Made by a program: the position numbers and the translations under genes. From NCBI RefSeq assembly GCF_029227915.1, contig NC_079883.1, positions 20,028,001 through 20,092,000 of the forward strand: a stretch of 64,000 nt of DNA. The letters are read 5' to 3'. This document shows positions 35,663 through 47,545 of the stretch, piece after piece. Within the stretch, counting starts at the first letter, position 1, and every line of letters begins with the position of its first letter. The stretch is from Hydractinia symbiolongicarpus (lineage: Eukaryota; Cnidaria; Hydrozoa; Anthoathecata; Hydractiniidae). The notes beneath the pieces are model-generated. The model did not search any database. It worked only from the letters and a program-made list of their open reading frames with translations, and had not been told where the DNA came from.

Positions 35663-36658
35663 CTCACAATGGGATTTTTCACTAATTTTGGACGTTGATT
35701 CGAACCTCACATTCGTCATTTTTTTAGAATTTTATCAGAAAGTCGCGAATATTTTTTTTTTATTCCGAGGCTTAATAATGTCTTTCCGAAACAAAGCAAA
35801 AATAATAGAAAAAAAATCATAGTCGCTTTCAACTACCGACCACTGCGGCAATAATTAAGTGTTTATCTTCAAATCATATCAACAAATTTACAACGATTTC
35901 GCACTAAAAGTCGCGTGTGTATTGGTTGGTTGCTGCTTTTTCTATAGCTTGTTCTGTAAGAGGGAACTAAGTTTGGTTTAAAGGGACGTAATCACTTTGT
36001 TGGTAATTTTTTTTAGGTACCTATTTTATTGTAAAAATTGTAAGATATGGATAAAAAAACATCGTGGAAATTTTATTGAAAAATGAAGATCAGAATATGT
36101 TTAATATAATTATTTATTTGTTATCATAGTAGTAGTTATCTTCGTAGATTTTAAGATTTAGATGTATTTTTTTCTCTTGCTTAAAATTTATTTTATGGCT
36201 GCCACAAAAGGATTTTTTCTTCGCCTCTTCTTTAAGAAATTAAAGTACCACTATTTCCAGTTCTAGTAACTTTTAAGATTTTTCAGGAAAGTCATAACTC
36301 GTCCTGAACCTTACGCGCCCTTAAAGTAGCACGCGCTAGTCAAAGGAATATCATAGCCTAGCCCTGTGATCAAACTATCGTCGGTACACAAAGTCTAATT
36401 GTTAATAGCGAAGAGTAATATGTGTCTGGCCAGCTGTATGTATAAAAAAAACTATTGAGCCAGATTCGATACCTGCAGGACTTGCAGTCCTAAAGTATCA
36501 GCGTGGACATTTATGAGCAGTTTCAAAAGTTATGGAAGTGCATTTGCACGAATTGTAAACATTGGACGTCATCTTTGCTTACTCAAAATTGATTATGACT
36601 GTTAACGTCTGTGTTTTTGCGAGCTAGTTTACGTATATCATACGTCTCATTTGCTTTT
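35663..36658. repeat. Dispersed repeat, copy 2, inverse of 28515-29185 and interrupted
   Basis: The outer parts match copy 1 in reverse complement. A segment of about 330 bp (roughly 35990-36325) has no counterpart in copy 1 and includes a copy of the dispersed repeat also seen at 24490-24630, so a nested insertion is likely. Confidence 0.65.
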
Positions 36659-36659
36659 G

Positions 36660-39600
36660 CGACAATTACAGTATAGTTAAACCTACATACAACAAACATC
36701 CTTCATTTATACTTCGACAACGGAAATTTATCAGGAACAGGCGAAATGACGGTCAAAGATTCGTAACAAAACCTTAACGATACTTTATAATAGAAGATTC
36801 TCTCTATAGCGGACGTCATTTCAAGGTCCCAATTTAGCACTACAAAGAAATGACCTTTCTATAGCGCACACACCAACAAATGGGCTTTATAAAACTTGTC
36901 ACAAGTTGATCTATACTTTTCTTGAGACAATGGTTTACATTTTCGTTTAAGTTTTCTTCCGCCTCAGTTATTTAATTTTTAGCCAGTGCGCAAATCTATT
37001 GAATGAACGATAGCATATATTTTAGCTATTTTCCCCAACCTCTTGCACGGTCAATATCACTATGTCCTAACATCCGAGAAGGTTATGCTAGCTATAATCG
37101 CTTAGCATTTGAAAAATCCACAAATTCATACGTGTTACATATGTCGAATTTGCTATTTGGTTAAAAAAATATTTTGTGTGTTTGTTGCACGTTTTCCTCT
37201 CTTGCAGCCAGACAGGCGACGGATGTTATATTGATTTGACACAACCTCTCTTTATAATAGCGAACACTTTTCTTCTAGCCTAAAATGGTGTTCGCCCTAA
37301 AATGATTTTACTCATAACTTTTATTCACGAAATTTTATGCTGTAAAGTAAGAGATTTACAGACTGCCATTCAATGCGGACAAATGATAGCGGACGCGATC
37401 AGCGTGACACATAGGGCACGTTCTCGAAAACTTTTTGCTCTCTTCTGGTGTGATTGTTAAGCTGATTTTCTACTAGTCGAATTAAAAACGCGCGGAGAGG
37501 CTATTGTTTTTTACCAAAGTCCGTCTTGTTTTCCGCTCCGCCTGTCGATTTTTAATTTACACTTGTAACAAGGCGCTAAAATTGCTGTTCAGGATTTGAT
37601 GCTAAAACAGCTAGATCATCTTGGCTTTCAGTCCCAAAAAAAGTTTATTCTTTCTTGGCTATCTGCTTACACAAAAAATTTCACGTTTTCCTCGCGCTAG
37701 CTTCGTTGAATTTGAGAAATGCTCGACATTATTTTCGACGTTCGTATTTACATCACGCGGACATACCTTTGCGGATTCTGATTGGTTAGTGGAATTGCGT
37801 AGGCGGAAAAGTTGAAATGAGTTCAACTTTTTATTCCGCGCGGAGCGGACCGATTTTGGCGGAATTTTAACAGAATATAATATATCTGTTGTCCGCAGGA
37901 AATAATCCGTTTGTGGAAAACCGGCTTTAGTTATACGCGTTAGGGTAAATTCACGTGACCAAACACAGCTTGTTTACCAGGCCATCTAGATTATTTTTAT
38001 TTTTATGTAAGCTGACTCAGCGTAGGCCTTCCTTGAGCTGTGTCATTCAACACTTCAATACAAATATTCAGTTCGCAGTGAAAGGAGAAACGAGACAAGG
38101 TGCTTTGTGCTAATAAAATATTTAAAAGGACTGAGGCGACCCGTTAGCCAATCATAAGGACGATCTGCAAAAAATGCGTGACGTCATAAATGACACCGTA
38201 TTTTCGTAAGAAAACACAGATGATAACAAAGTTTGGTAAGACTGCGAAGCCGGTACAGGGAAGAAAAAATATATCTGGCTCATACCAACGTAAACCTGTT
38301 ACACAATTTGACTTTGTTTTTTATGTAGTAGAATCTATTTCAGATTTAATTATTTTTAAGACTTTTGAATAACTATAAGATAGATTGGGTGAAATTGTAT
38401 TTTAAGAAAAAATGGGAGATGGAATGGAGAAGAGGATGTATGTTTGCCAGCTAGATCTGACGAACTCTATGGTTTTTTTAAGATGGGTAAAAGCTAATCA
38501 ACTCCTGATATATGTAACTTTCAGTTATTTGTAATGTAGTAAGGAATTATATATATAGTTGAACGTAGCAAGATGATCTAAATAATAGATCTTTTTACGA
38601 TTGCTGTTTTTTAATCGCCAATGGAATTTTAAGAAATTTAGGAACAGCCTAGCTATGTGAAAAGTAATCATTTCAATTCAGAACTATCTTGCTAGCTTTA
38701 GGTTTACAATTGTTAAATATTTTCAATTGAAATAACTAGTAAAGTATTTTTCGGAAGAGTGTCAATTTAATATGTAAGTTTCATTTTCTCCTGTGCATAT
38801 ATGTATAGCTAATTCTTTATCAACTTTTTATTTTTCAGAAAACTTACTAAAAACTTTTCATACAATGTACATACTGTGTTGGTTTTCAGGACTAGAGCCT
38901 TAGTCTACGTGGCACTGATACTTGCATGAGTTAAAATATAAAACAAAGAAAAAATGGATCCAACTAGTTGCTTCAACTTAAATTTGAAACATGTATATGT
39001 AAACAGCCTTTAAACTTAGTTGTAAATTTTGTTAAAGTTCTCTTAGTCACAAAAGAAAATTAAGTCAGGATTACTAATCCATATACTAGCCCCATTTTAG
39101 CAATTTCAAAAAATCGCAATAAATATTCAACATTTTAAGAATACAAAACCTGTTATAACACAAAAATGTTTAAACTTATCTACTTTTTACTTTTCGCTTT
39201 TAACTGCAGCCTCTGTTACACAACCTTAAATCTTTTATTTTTTTTGCTGAAAAAGTTCTTAGAAAGTCAGTTCTTATTAATACATTATATTATATTATCA
39301 TTGTGAATGGTAGAACTCCTTTTAACTACAATCAAAATCATGTGCAAATTAAGTCTGTAACATCCTTTGAACTAGATCAGAGAATAATACATATTTCAAA
39401 AGACGAAAGGTTGACCATTCTAATGCATTTTGATTCATTAAAAACAAAGGTAACATTTATTATCATAAAATATAGCAATATATACACATTTAAAATAAGA
39501 ATATTAAGAACCCAGACTCACATCGATCTCTTGAACTTTAGAACAAGGCTTACACAAAGTTAAAATAATTAGACTCTTGTAGCTTATTTCCATGCATTTC

Positions 39601-40519
39601 TTTTCAGAACAATGGACTCATGTATCATCATTAAAGAGTCTAAAAGACTCGCCCTAAACAGGTCAGTTTTAAATCCCTGATTTTTGCTTTGAGAACTATT
39701 GACATGAAAACACATTGCCATAGGTAGCAGTTACAAACAACAAACCACAGTAATCCAAGAACTCTTCAGGGGCGGCGCCACTAGGAGGGCTGCGGGGGCT
39801 TCAGCCTCCCCACTTTTTGCTAAGTAATAATTATTTTTTTGAAAATTGATGCTTCAACCAGAGAACCTGCGGGCTATCTCACTAAATTATGCGATTTACG
39901 TGTTTTAGTACTCTAAAAATGTGTTGGCTTCCAAGAAAAAGGGGTCGAAAGCCCTCGAAAACAAGAAAGTATTGAAGCATGTAATATATGTTAGCAATGC
40001 AGAAAGTAGAATGCTTTAATTACCTTTACTCCTCGTTAGCCTATGGAATATTCCACCATCATTACTATGATCATGACCTCTAAAAAACAGACAGCAAATA
40101 TCATAGTATTTAACTAGTCTTTAACCAGTGAAAAATTCCACTGAGGATCATCTGTCGTAGATATTTCATGCATCGCTATATTTTTACACAGTGAAATTGC
40201 TTTATATTTCTATTGCTCAGCAGTGTTCTATTTATGAAAGAAAATTTATACAGAAAGTTTTTAATGAGGTGTTTATAAATTTTTTTGGATGTGCAGTGTA
40301 TAGGAAATAAAATCAAGTGTAACAGTAATTTATCGCTTATCTAAACAATTTTGCATGTGTGGTTGTACATGCAGGTACAATCACATGTGTCTCCAGACTT
40401 TACTGGAAGTATACTTTTAAAATTTAATTTTAGAGATATTACCAAGCTGAAAACATGTCATTCTGTTCTCACAATTGCATTGTAATAATATTCTATACCC
40501 ACTTTTACTCTGAGTCTAA
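36660..40519. other. Intergenic stretch with scattered repeat ends
   Basis: Phrases such as 'tctctatagcggac' (36805) and 'tttataatagcgaacac' (37250) look like ends of a DNA transposon. GC-rich blocks with 'ccgcgcggagcgga' lie at 37480-37560 and 37830-37920. At 39303-39456 an open frame (NGRTPFNYNQNH to LKTK, then GT) could be a single exon or transposon piece, with no recognised family. At 39770-39830 'ggggcggcgcca' starts another repeat-like block. No gene can be supported. Confidence 0.35.
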
Positions 40520-41211
40520 AGGCTGAAATACACTATCATTTTTCAATGATACATTCCAATGACGTTAAAAATGACAAATTTTGGCATGAAACTTGAGCAT
40601 GTTTTTCTATGTAACATGGACTCTGAAGAAGAAATAGCAGCTGTTATTGCTGTATATATGTTTTCAGAAAATAGAGCTGAATGAGAGCCATGGTTAAATA
40701 GGCGCATCTACAATACTCTCAAGTATGAACTGCGCGTGAAGAAAATTGCAGAGTATACGCGATTTTTAAGAACCTACTACCGATGATTTTTGATGAGCTC
40801 CTTAATCTCAAAGAAGTTGACATTGAGAAAAAACAATGCAACTTTGAAGTTTTTATCATGTGGGACATCCCACAAACTGGGCTGGCTTCTCCAAATCTCA
40901 ATAAAATTTTCAGTCACTTCTTGCGTTTTCATTCTTGGGTGAATTATCTTGTTTAAATCTTTGTTTTTAACTATGTTTACGCCTAAACCTATATCGCGTG
41001 CAACAAACACGTATGCGAAAACAATGGATTCAATTTAAAAACAATAGAAGAAAATGTCATTGAAAATTAAAAGTTAAACATGTTCAACTTTTAATTTTTA
41101 AGGATCATTGGAAATGAGAGTGTAAAAAATGACATTTTTTCCAATATACACTGTCATTTTTCAATGATAAATGGAAAATGATCATTGAAAAATGATCATG
41201 TATTTCAGCCT
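40520..41211 (-). mobile_element. Harbinger-type element with MADF-like remnant
   Basis: Inverted ends AGGCTGAAATACA (40520 onward; inverse ending at 41211) are flanked by TAA on both sides (40517-40519 and 41212-41214), the 3-bp duplication of PIF/Harbinger. The inverted ends extend through 'tcatttttcaatgat' motifs. The minus-strand frame 41010-40777 has ENFIEIWRSQPSLWDV, a MADF/Myb-SANT-like start as found in the second ORF of Harbinger elements, then stops. Confidence 0.65.
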
Positions 41212-41214
41212 TAA

Positions 41215-42265
41215 CACAACTTTTGCATGTTGAAACTTCTGGTACTAATGTGACATAATTCAGGCAATTAAACCTTGAAATCCTGAACATAATATATCTT
41301 AGAAATAAAAGAGTTTAAAATTTAAAAAAAAGACATTGATAAGTTAACTTAATTTTTTCAACATAACTTTGACTTCATTGTCAACTTAATTTCCCTTTAA
41401 ACTGAAATGACAAGGATTTAAACAATAAAAGTATTATTATGGGAATGGAACCACATGAACATTGGAACATTACCTTACTTGAATAGTGCTGAAGATTTTG
41501 TGACATATCTGGCAGAGATTTAATACCGGTATACTGGTATTGTTGACTAAGCTCAGACACACCCAAAATCCTTTGAAATGATTTATCTCCCAGAAATTTA
41601 TATTTAAGATGAACTTTGGGTTAATAAAAGGTTTTAGTCTTGTCTGCCACAAAGTGCAAACATAGCAAGGCTTGTGTTCCTCAGACTTCTGTTTTGCTGA
41701 TTTATTATTGCTCCAAAAAAGTCTGAATATATTTTGTAAAATAAAAAAATTATATAAACCAATAATGTTGTTTTAAAAAATTAAATTCCTTTTTGATTGA
41801 TTTATTTTTATTATTTATATTTATACCTGTTTGAAAGGTGAAGATTACCTTGTTTTGAAAAGCACAAACACAATGAATGAGTAAATTAGTTAAACAATGT
41901 CATGTTTCTAATTTTTATTATCTGTGTTATAAATGTATAGTTTTTGTTAGTCATAACCTTTGTTGTGTAATTACTAAATAGAAGAAATTTATTCGATTTT
42001 GAAAAACTTAAACTGTTGTTATTTTTAAGTATGGCATTGAAAAGCATTTGTAAGCTTGAAGTCAACATTTACAATACTGTGAATAATTAGATGTGTCTAC
42101 TTTGTTGATTTATTTGTTTAGATTAAAAGTTAAGAAAAAAATACAAGATTTGGATGTTTGGGTATTGGAAAAAATCGTTATTAGATTAACTTAGGTGTAT
42201 TGAAATTCAAAGGGTGTTGTTAAATTCCACTGAATCACATTTATCATTTTGAACTTATAAAAAAT
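41215..42265. other. Upstream region of the ZFAND-like gene
   Basis: AT-rich, with no coding exon. A T-rich tract ending in TTTAG at about 42121 could be the acceptor of a 5' untranslated exon leading to the ATG at 42266. Confidence 0.35.
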
Positions 42266-43746
42266 ATGGAGCAGGATTCAAACCCCAGTGGATTATGTAA
42301 AATGGGTTGTGGCTTTTATGGAAACCATTCCTTTGAAGGAATGTGCAGTAAATGTTATAAAGAGAATGTTAAAAGGCATCAGCAACAACCTTCGTCAAAC
42401 ACTGGTAGGAGTAGCCCTGGTAGGATTTTTTTCTTTTGCGTGTTAATCATCACTCAACTATAAATAAAAGTTTAAGTAGGATTAATATAAAATGGGATAA
42501 CTCCATAGTAACTGAGCAATGGTGAATGGCTTTTACTTAATGTGGAAGATATAAATTAATGTGGAAGATATAAATTATAAATGTCCATACATTATAGTCA
42601 TGAATTTCTTTAACAACGGTGTCAAAAATTTTTTTTAAATAATTACTGATAAGAAATGTTTTTTGGTAAAAGTATGCGTCCCATAAAAATTTGTGAAAGA
42701 TGAGCATATTAGTCGAATTTGTGTGTTGTGCAAAAAAATGAAATATTTTTGTCCTCACAGGGTCATGTGGTACTGCAACTGCTGTTCTTCCTTCCCCACA
42801 AATCCCTTTAATAGCTTCAAATACGTCCACAGTTGCAGAAGTCACACCACCTATGGACATACCGACATCATTGGCTGGATCGAGAACTCCTGAAAAAGCA
42901 GCCTCCGGTAGTGAACTGGCTGTTAATGGTACCTCACCCTTAGCTGAGGTTAGCTCTTTGGATGACACAGCCGACTCACCTGGTAAACTTAAGAAAAGGA
43001 ATCGTTGTTATACTTGCCGTAAAAAAGTTGGACTTACAGGTAACAAATAACATCCTCGTGTTTAAAGTTTTGCTCAAGACCAACAACATTTAGTAACTCT
43101 ATTCTTTTTGCTCCTCTGATACTCCCACCTCTAGTAATTTGACCTTTTTGACATGAGTTATATATCTCCAATATACTGCACACAGGGTTGCTGCATATCT
43201 TTATCAGGGTTGTACTGTGTAAACATTCTTATTCTCAACATTTGCGCTGCATAAGCTATAAGTAATACAATACATACATAGATTTAAGAATGTCAATTAA
43301 AAGCTGTAACGTTTGTCATTGCAGTGAATATAATTTTAAATCTAATTTTAAAGCTTTGATAAAAATTAGTTATTTTTTTTTTTGTTAAAAATCAGTTTTC
43401 ATGTATGAAAAATGTTCATGTATTGAAAATGTCCACCTCCCTACTAAACCAGTGGGTATATATAAGACAGTGAATAGAATAGCAAATGTATAGAACTTTC
43501 TAATTCAGAATTTACTTTCTTATAGACTGCATTTTTATAGAAAAGTGTGTATTATTTTTACCATGTAACAACAAACTTGTTTTCCTTTTTTGGATAGGCT
43601 TTGAATGTCGATGCGGTGGATTATTTTGTGGTTTACATCGTTACTCAGATAAACATAATTGCACATTTGACTATAAGGCTGACGGACGTGAACAGTTAGC
43701 AAAAGCCAATCCAGTAGTTGTTGGTGAAAAAATAAAGAAGATATAA
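42266..43746 (+). CDS. ZFAND5/6-like: A20/AN1-type zinc-finger protein (ZFAND5/6 family), three exons
   Basis: Exons 42266-42419, 42761-43039 and 43598-43746 have GT-AG introns and keep phase, giving 582 nt and 193 residues. The vertebrate relatives are slightly longer. The N-terminal A20 finger (about residues 10-38) has [10 protein letters not shown] and MCSKCYKE with four zinc-binding Cys. A Ser/Thr/Pro-rich linker is coded by exon 2. The AN1 finger (about residues 133-175) has [18 protein letters not shown], then [13 protein letters not shown], with all Cys/His ligands. The C terminus is [10 protein letters not shown]. Members bind ubiquitin through A20 and act in protein quality control, proteasome regulation and stress or immune signalling. 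A second in-phase donor at 42405 would shorten exon 1 by 15 nt and give 188 residues. Confidence 0.93.
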
Positions 43747-45920
43747 TTTCCTGTTTACCATCGTTCTTGTATCAAAGTTATATATTATTTTACTACGCCA
43801 TACATATGTGTTGTTTTCATTGCTGTTAGAATGTCACTGATATGTTGGAATGGCGTTGTTGTTGTTGGTATGGTGGTAACTTCATGAATACAAGATATGG
43901 ATAATTTGTGCAGTGTGCACAGAGCTTTCAATACCTTCAAGGTTATATTTTAAGTGCAGTTGATTATTTCCGAGTTGTTGAAGAATATGGGAGATAAATT
44001 CCACGTTTTTATCAGACAAAAGTTTGTATTGTGTTTACAAAAACAAGCTTCTCAAGATGTTCCAAGTTTTGAAAATGTTTTAGAGCTGACGAATTAAAAA
44101 CAGTCAATCGAAAATGTGTTGAAGAGGGCGTGCTTGTCACAACGTATTTATCCAATTATACACCTATGTTTTTATATTAATTTTGAATAGACTTTACGAT
44201 TAGAAATATTTTATTAAACGTTATTAGGAAGGTGCTTTTCATAATCAATGCTAAATTTCGAGCATTTTTCTGCTCTCTTGTTATTGATTGGCATTTTCTT
44301 GGTTTTCTTGTGTTGCTAATGCTTCGTTTTATGTTTATTTTTGTTTCGTGTTTTTTGATAAAACTCTAGTACTGTAACAACTAAGTTAGAAATTTATTTT
44401 TCAACATACTAGGTTTTTTGAATTTCTAGTTTTTAGCAAGCGTTATTCAAGAATTTGCAACTGAACAACCACAATTATAAAAGCCATACAACATAACCTA
44501 TAAGTTAGTTTTGCTTTTTTTCTTCTGTTGTGAATTGGATGGTTTTTTATATATATTTCAGGGAAACATATTTGTTCTTCACAAGTCATCTCGTACCTAA
44601 ATTTATTGTGTTAAAAGGTACCTGTCTGTTTTTTAAAGGGCCCTGGGAACGAAGTTAAATGTGTCAGACTTACGTCATGATAAAAATTGCCACCGGTAAT
44701 CTGAAAATAATTCAAACGAGATGATAAAAACGATAACAATTGTGTTTTTCTCATTAAAAGTTACTGTCTAATTCTTTTTTGAAAGTACTATTTAAATTTA
44801 TGATAAAAAATTTACTTCTTGTCGTACTAGAAGTTTTTTTATGCACTAAAAACCCGATGTTCATTGGCTGTGATTACGATGATGTGTAGTTCATGTGTAC
44901 GTCGAACCATCCTTTTCAAAGTTCGGAACAAAGACGTGCATGTATAAATAATGGTACGAAGTAATCTTAACAACTTATCAAATGGCGGATTATATGATGT
45001 GGTTTTTTACATTAAGACTGCTTATTATCTTTGAGGGAAGCGGAATTCTTTGACATTCGCAGGACCTTAATTTTTATTCAGTAACATTTGCACTGCACGG
45101 GATAGTCTATTCAGTCAGGGATCAGACAGACCCTGGAAAACCTGGAAAAAAGGTCTTTTTATAAAATTTCAGGGAAGCCCAGGGAAAAAATTTTTTTTTC
45201 ACAATTCGGGGAAAACTTGGAATTTTTTTGTCAGCTTTACCACTTTTTTACGCCCTAAATCTGTTTAAATCTAAGTGATCTATAAGGTTCTTAAATAGGT
45301 TATAATTTTACCTATTGATGATTCCCAGCCCTAATATTTCGGTTATAGCAAGTTATGTAGTGTTTTTAACAAATAAATGTTAAGACTTATATCTGAAAAT
45401 TTTGCCTAGTTATACTTGCTCAGGGAAAAAAGCTACCAAAACCAGGTCAGTTTCAGGGGAAAATGCCTTCAAAACGACCAAAAACTCAGGGAAACCCAGG
45501 GAATTTATTTTGTCAGCCTTTGTCTAAACCCTATGAGTTTTTTAATGAACAATTCTGTCAAAAAAAAGAAATGTTGAAGTTTAGCTTATGCAAGACCTGG
45601 GCTAGATTAAATGCAACAAACGAGTACACAAAATAAAGTTTTGCGATGGTAGATAATGCTGTGAAACGCTTAAGCAACGCATTTTTTGAACAACCTGGGA
45701 GGTTATTAGAATTTTCAAATTCCTTTCTAAGGGCAAAAATGAACGTCCCGTTGCATAATATCACGCCGCCATTATTTTAATGCGACAATCGTGAATTTGT
45801 TTACTGTAAGTTAATTAGCGCAAATGTTTAGAATGAATGGACATTTAACTATGATGTTTAACTATCATGCTTTCTTCACCCATTGGGATTGACGCAATAA
45901 CAAGATTTTATAACGGTATG
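43747..45920. other. 3' flank and intergenic DNA
   Basis: Probable 3' untranslated region, then AT-rich spacer. Around 45110-45510 the phrase 'cagggaaacccagggaa' recurs about five times with variations, a repeat-like block. No gene is seen. Confidence 0.35.
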
Positions 45921-46010
45921 ATGCTTGGTTCAAACTCGTCCCCACCGCCTTTTGTCTCTCAGTAAAAAAAAAGAAACAAAAGGCACTGGGGACGAGTTTG
46001 ATGCTTGGTT
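45921..46010. mobile_element. 70-bp foldback element with perfect 10-bp target duplication
   Basis: ATGCTTGGTT at 45921-45930 is repeated exactly at 46001-46010. Between them, CAAACTCGTCCCC at 45931 is mirrored by GGGGACGAGTTTG ending at 46000, and the stem extends through 'gccttttgt'/'acaaaaggc' to an A-rich loop. A duplication of 9-10 bp recalls Mutator-like elements. Confidence 0.8.
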
Positions 46011-47214
46011 AACAATAATGAGATAAACGAGATGAAACATATAGTAATGATATGTGAGGGAAATTACAGTATGAAATCATGTCAAGAAAGACGTATTTAT
46101 TTAACACATAAGTCGTTATTGTTAAAAAAATCGTAAGATCGCGGTAAGATAATTGGTGTTCATTAATAACCACTGTCGGCAAAAAAAGGCGGGAAAGATT
46201 TGTTAACTTTTTAAAATATTAAACATTTTCCCTATATATTAACAATATCAATGAATTTTTATTTATTTCTATTTTATTTTTTAGGTCAAATATTTTGATA
46301 AACAGCAATGTCGACACAATATTTCTTCGTCTTACAGACTAATATTTTCTCGTGAAAACAGAAAGCTGTTGTTGTTATGCTCTCCTGATATAAACTTGTG
46401 GAAAAAAAACATATCTTTTAACTGTTCTTATTGAAGCGTGGCGCTTAGTTAAAATGGAGATAGAAGCAATTATTGCTGTGCTCTCTATGAGTTTTCGAAA
46501 TTTATCAAGCAAAGATGAAGTGAAGTGAAAAAACATTTTTAAAATCAACGATTTTAGGATGACTTGAAAGGACGCGATGTGAAATTGTTTTACGTTACAA
46601 TACGTAATATTTTTTTATGTTTGTAGAGTTTCTTATAGCTAGTCAGAATTTAGAGAGTTTATGAGGAAAACTTAAGGATTACGTAAGGGCGCGTAGTGCC
46701 TGAAAGGTAATCCCGATTTCATAAATAAATACTGGATACCGCCAATTTCGCGAAAAGTCTAGAGGCCAAGAAGAAGCAACCGTTAACACATTCCCGAGAA
46801 CGTTCTGTAATTATTTTGAAAAATAAAACTTGTTAAAATATCTCTTGGTATATTTTTCGAATATATTTCTTGAAAATGAAATCAAAATGACATGTGGAAC
46901 GTAGATATAGCATGAAAAATGAGCGAGTGTCAAGACAAATGTTTTTTTTCAAAAGGGGAAAAACAAAATACATTAGCCACCACGATATCCACCTCCGTTG
47001 CCGTATTGTAAGCGGCGAATATAAGTGAACATACAAAGTGGGAGAGGGAGGGTGGTTTTAGCTCGTGCTTTGATTTCATTCATGAAATTGAGGATTACCT
47101 TGCGGGGTCTTCGCGCCCTTATGTATTCCTTAATTTCTCTTCATGTAATCTTCCCCGAGCTGGATGCCCCGTTATCGCGATAAATCTAGAGGCCATAGCC
47201 TAAACCGCCTCTCT
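46011..47214. other. Intergenic DNA, nothing recognised
   Basis: AT-rich, with no supported coding frame. The minus frame 46833-47036 lacks motifs. Confidence 0.35.
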
Positions 47215-47545
47215 TTAAAACCCACTAGAGAGAACGGTCCTTTGAAAAACAAGACTGGGAGCCTCAATCTGTTTGTGATAAAATTTTTGAAATGTAGACT
47301 CTCCAGACCACTGTGACTGACCCATATTGTCTGCGATTGACACGCGTACCACCTTGGCTTTTGACGTTGAGTGACCTAGTTGAACGAGAGGTAATATTGG
47401 TGATATCAATACCGGCTAGCTGAACCAAATCCCTAAACCATCTTGGTATTGTTGAGAAACAAATTGCCTTATGCGGACTCACATAAATAACTAAAAGTTG
47501 AGAATCAGATACATAAATTTTCCTACCATTTAAATAGGCTGTCAA
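47215..47545 (-). pseudogene. Tyrosine recombinase C-terminal remnant (DIRS/Crypton type)
   Basis: On the minus strand, frame 47545-47264 has YVSPHKAICFSTIPRWF and LAGIDITNITSRSTRS. The overlapping frame 47409-47215 has WSGESTFQKFYHK. Together these are the last third of the recombinase domain found in DIRS-like elements, with the Tyr in FYHK as likely nucleophile. The usual His-x-x-Arg box reads RSTR, so the His is replaced. Two frames are needed, so it is dead. Confidence 0.6.

Noticed and set aside
39303-39563. Possible exon ending at a GT donor after LKTK
   Set aside because: The downstream acceptor leads to an immediate stop, and no upstream partner or family was recognised; too weak to list as a gene.
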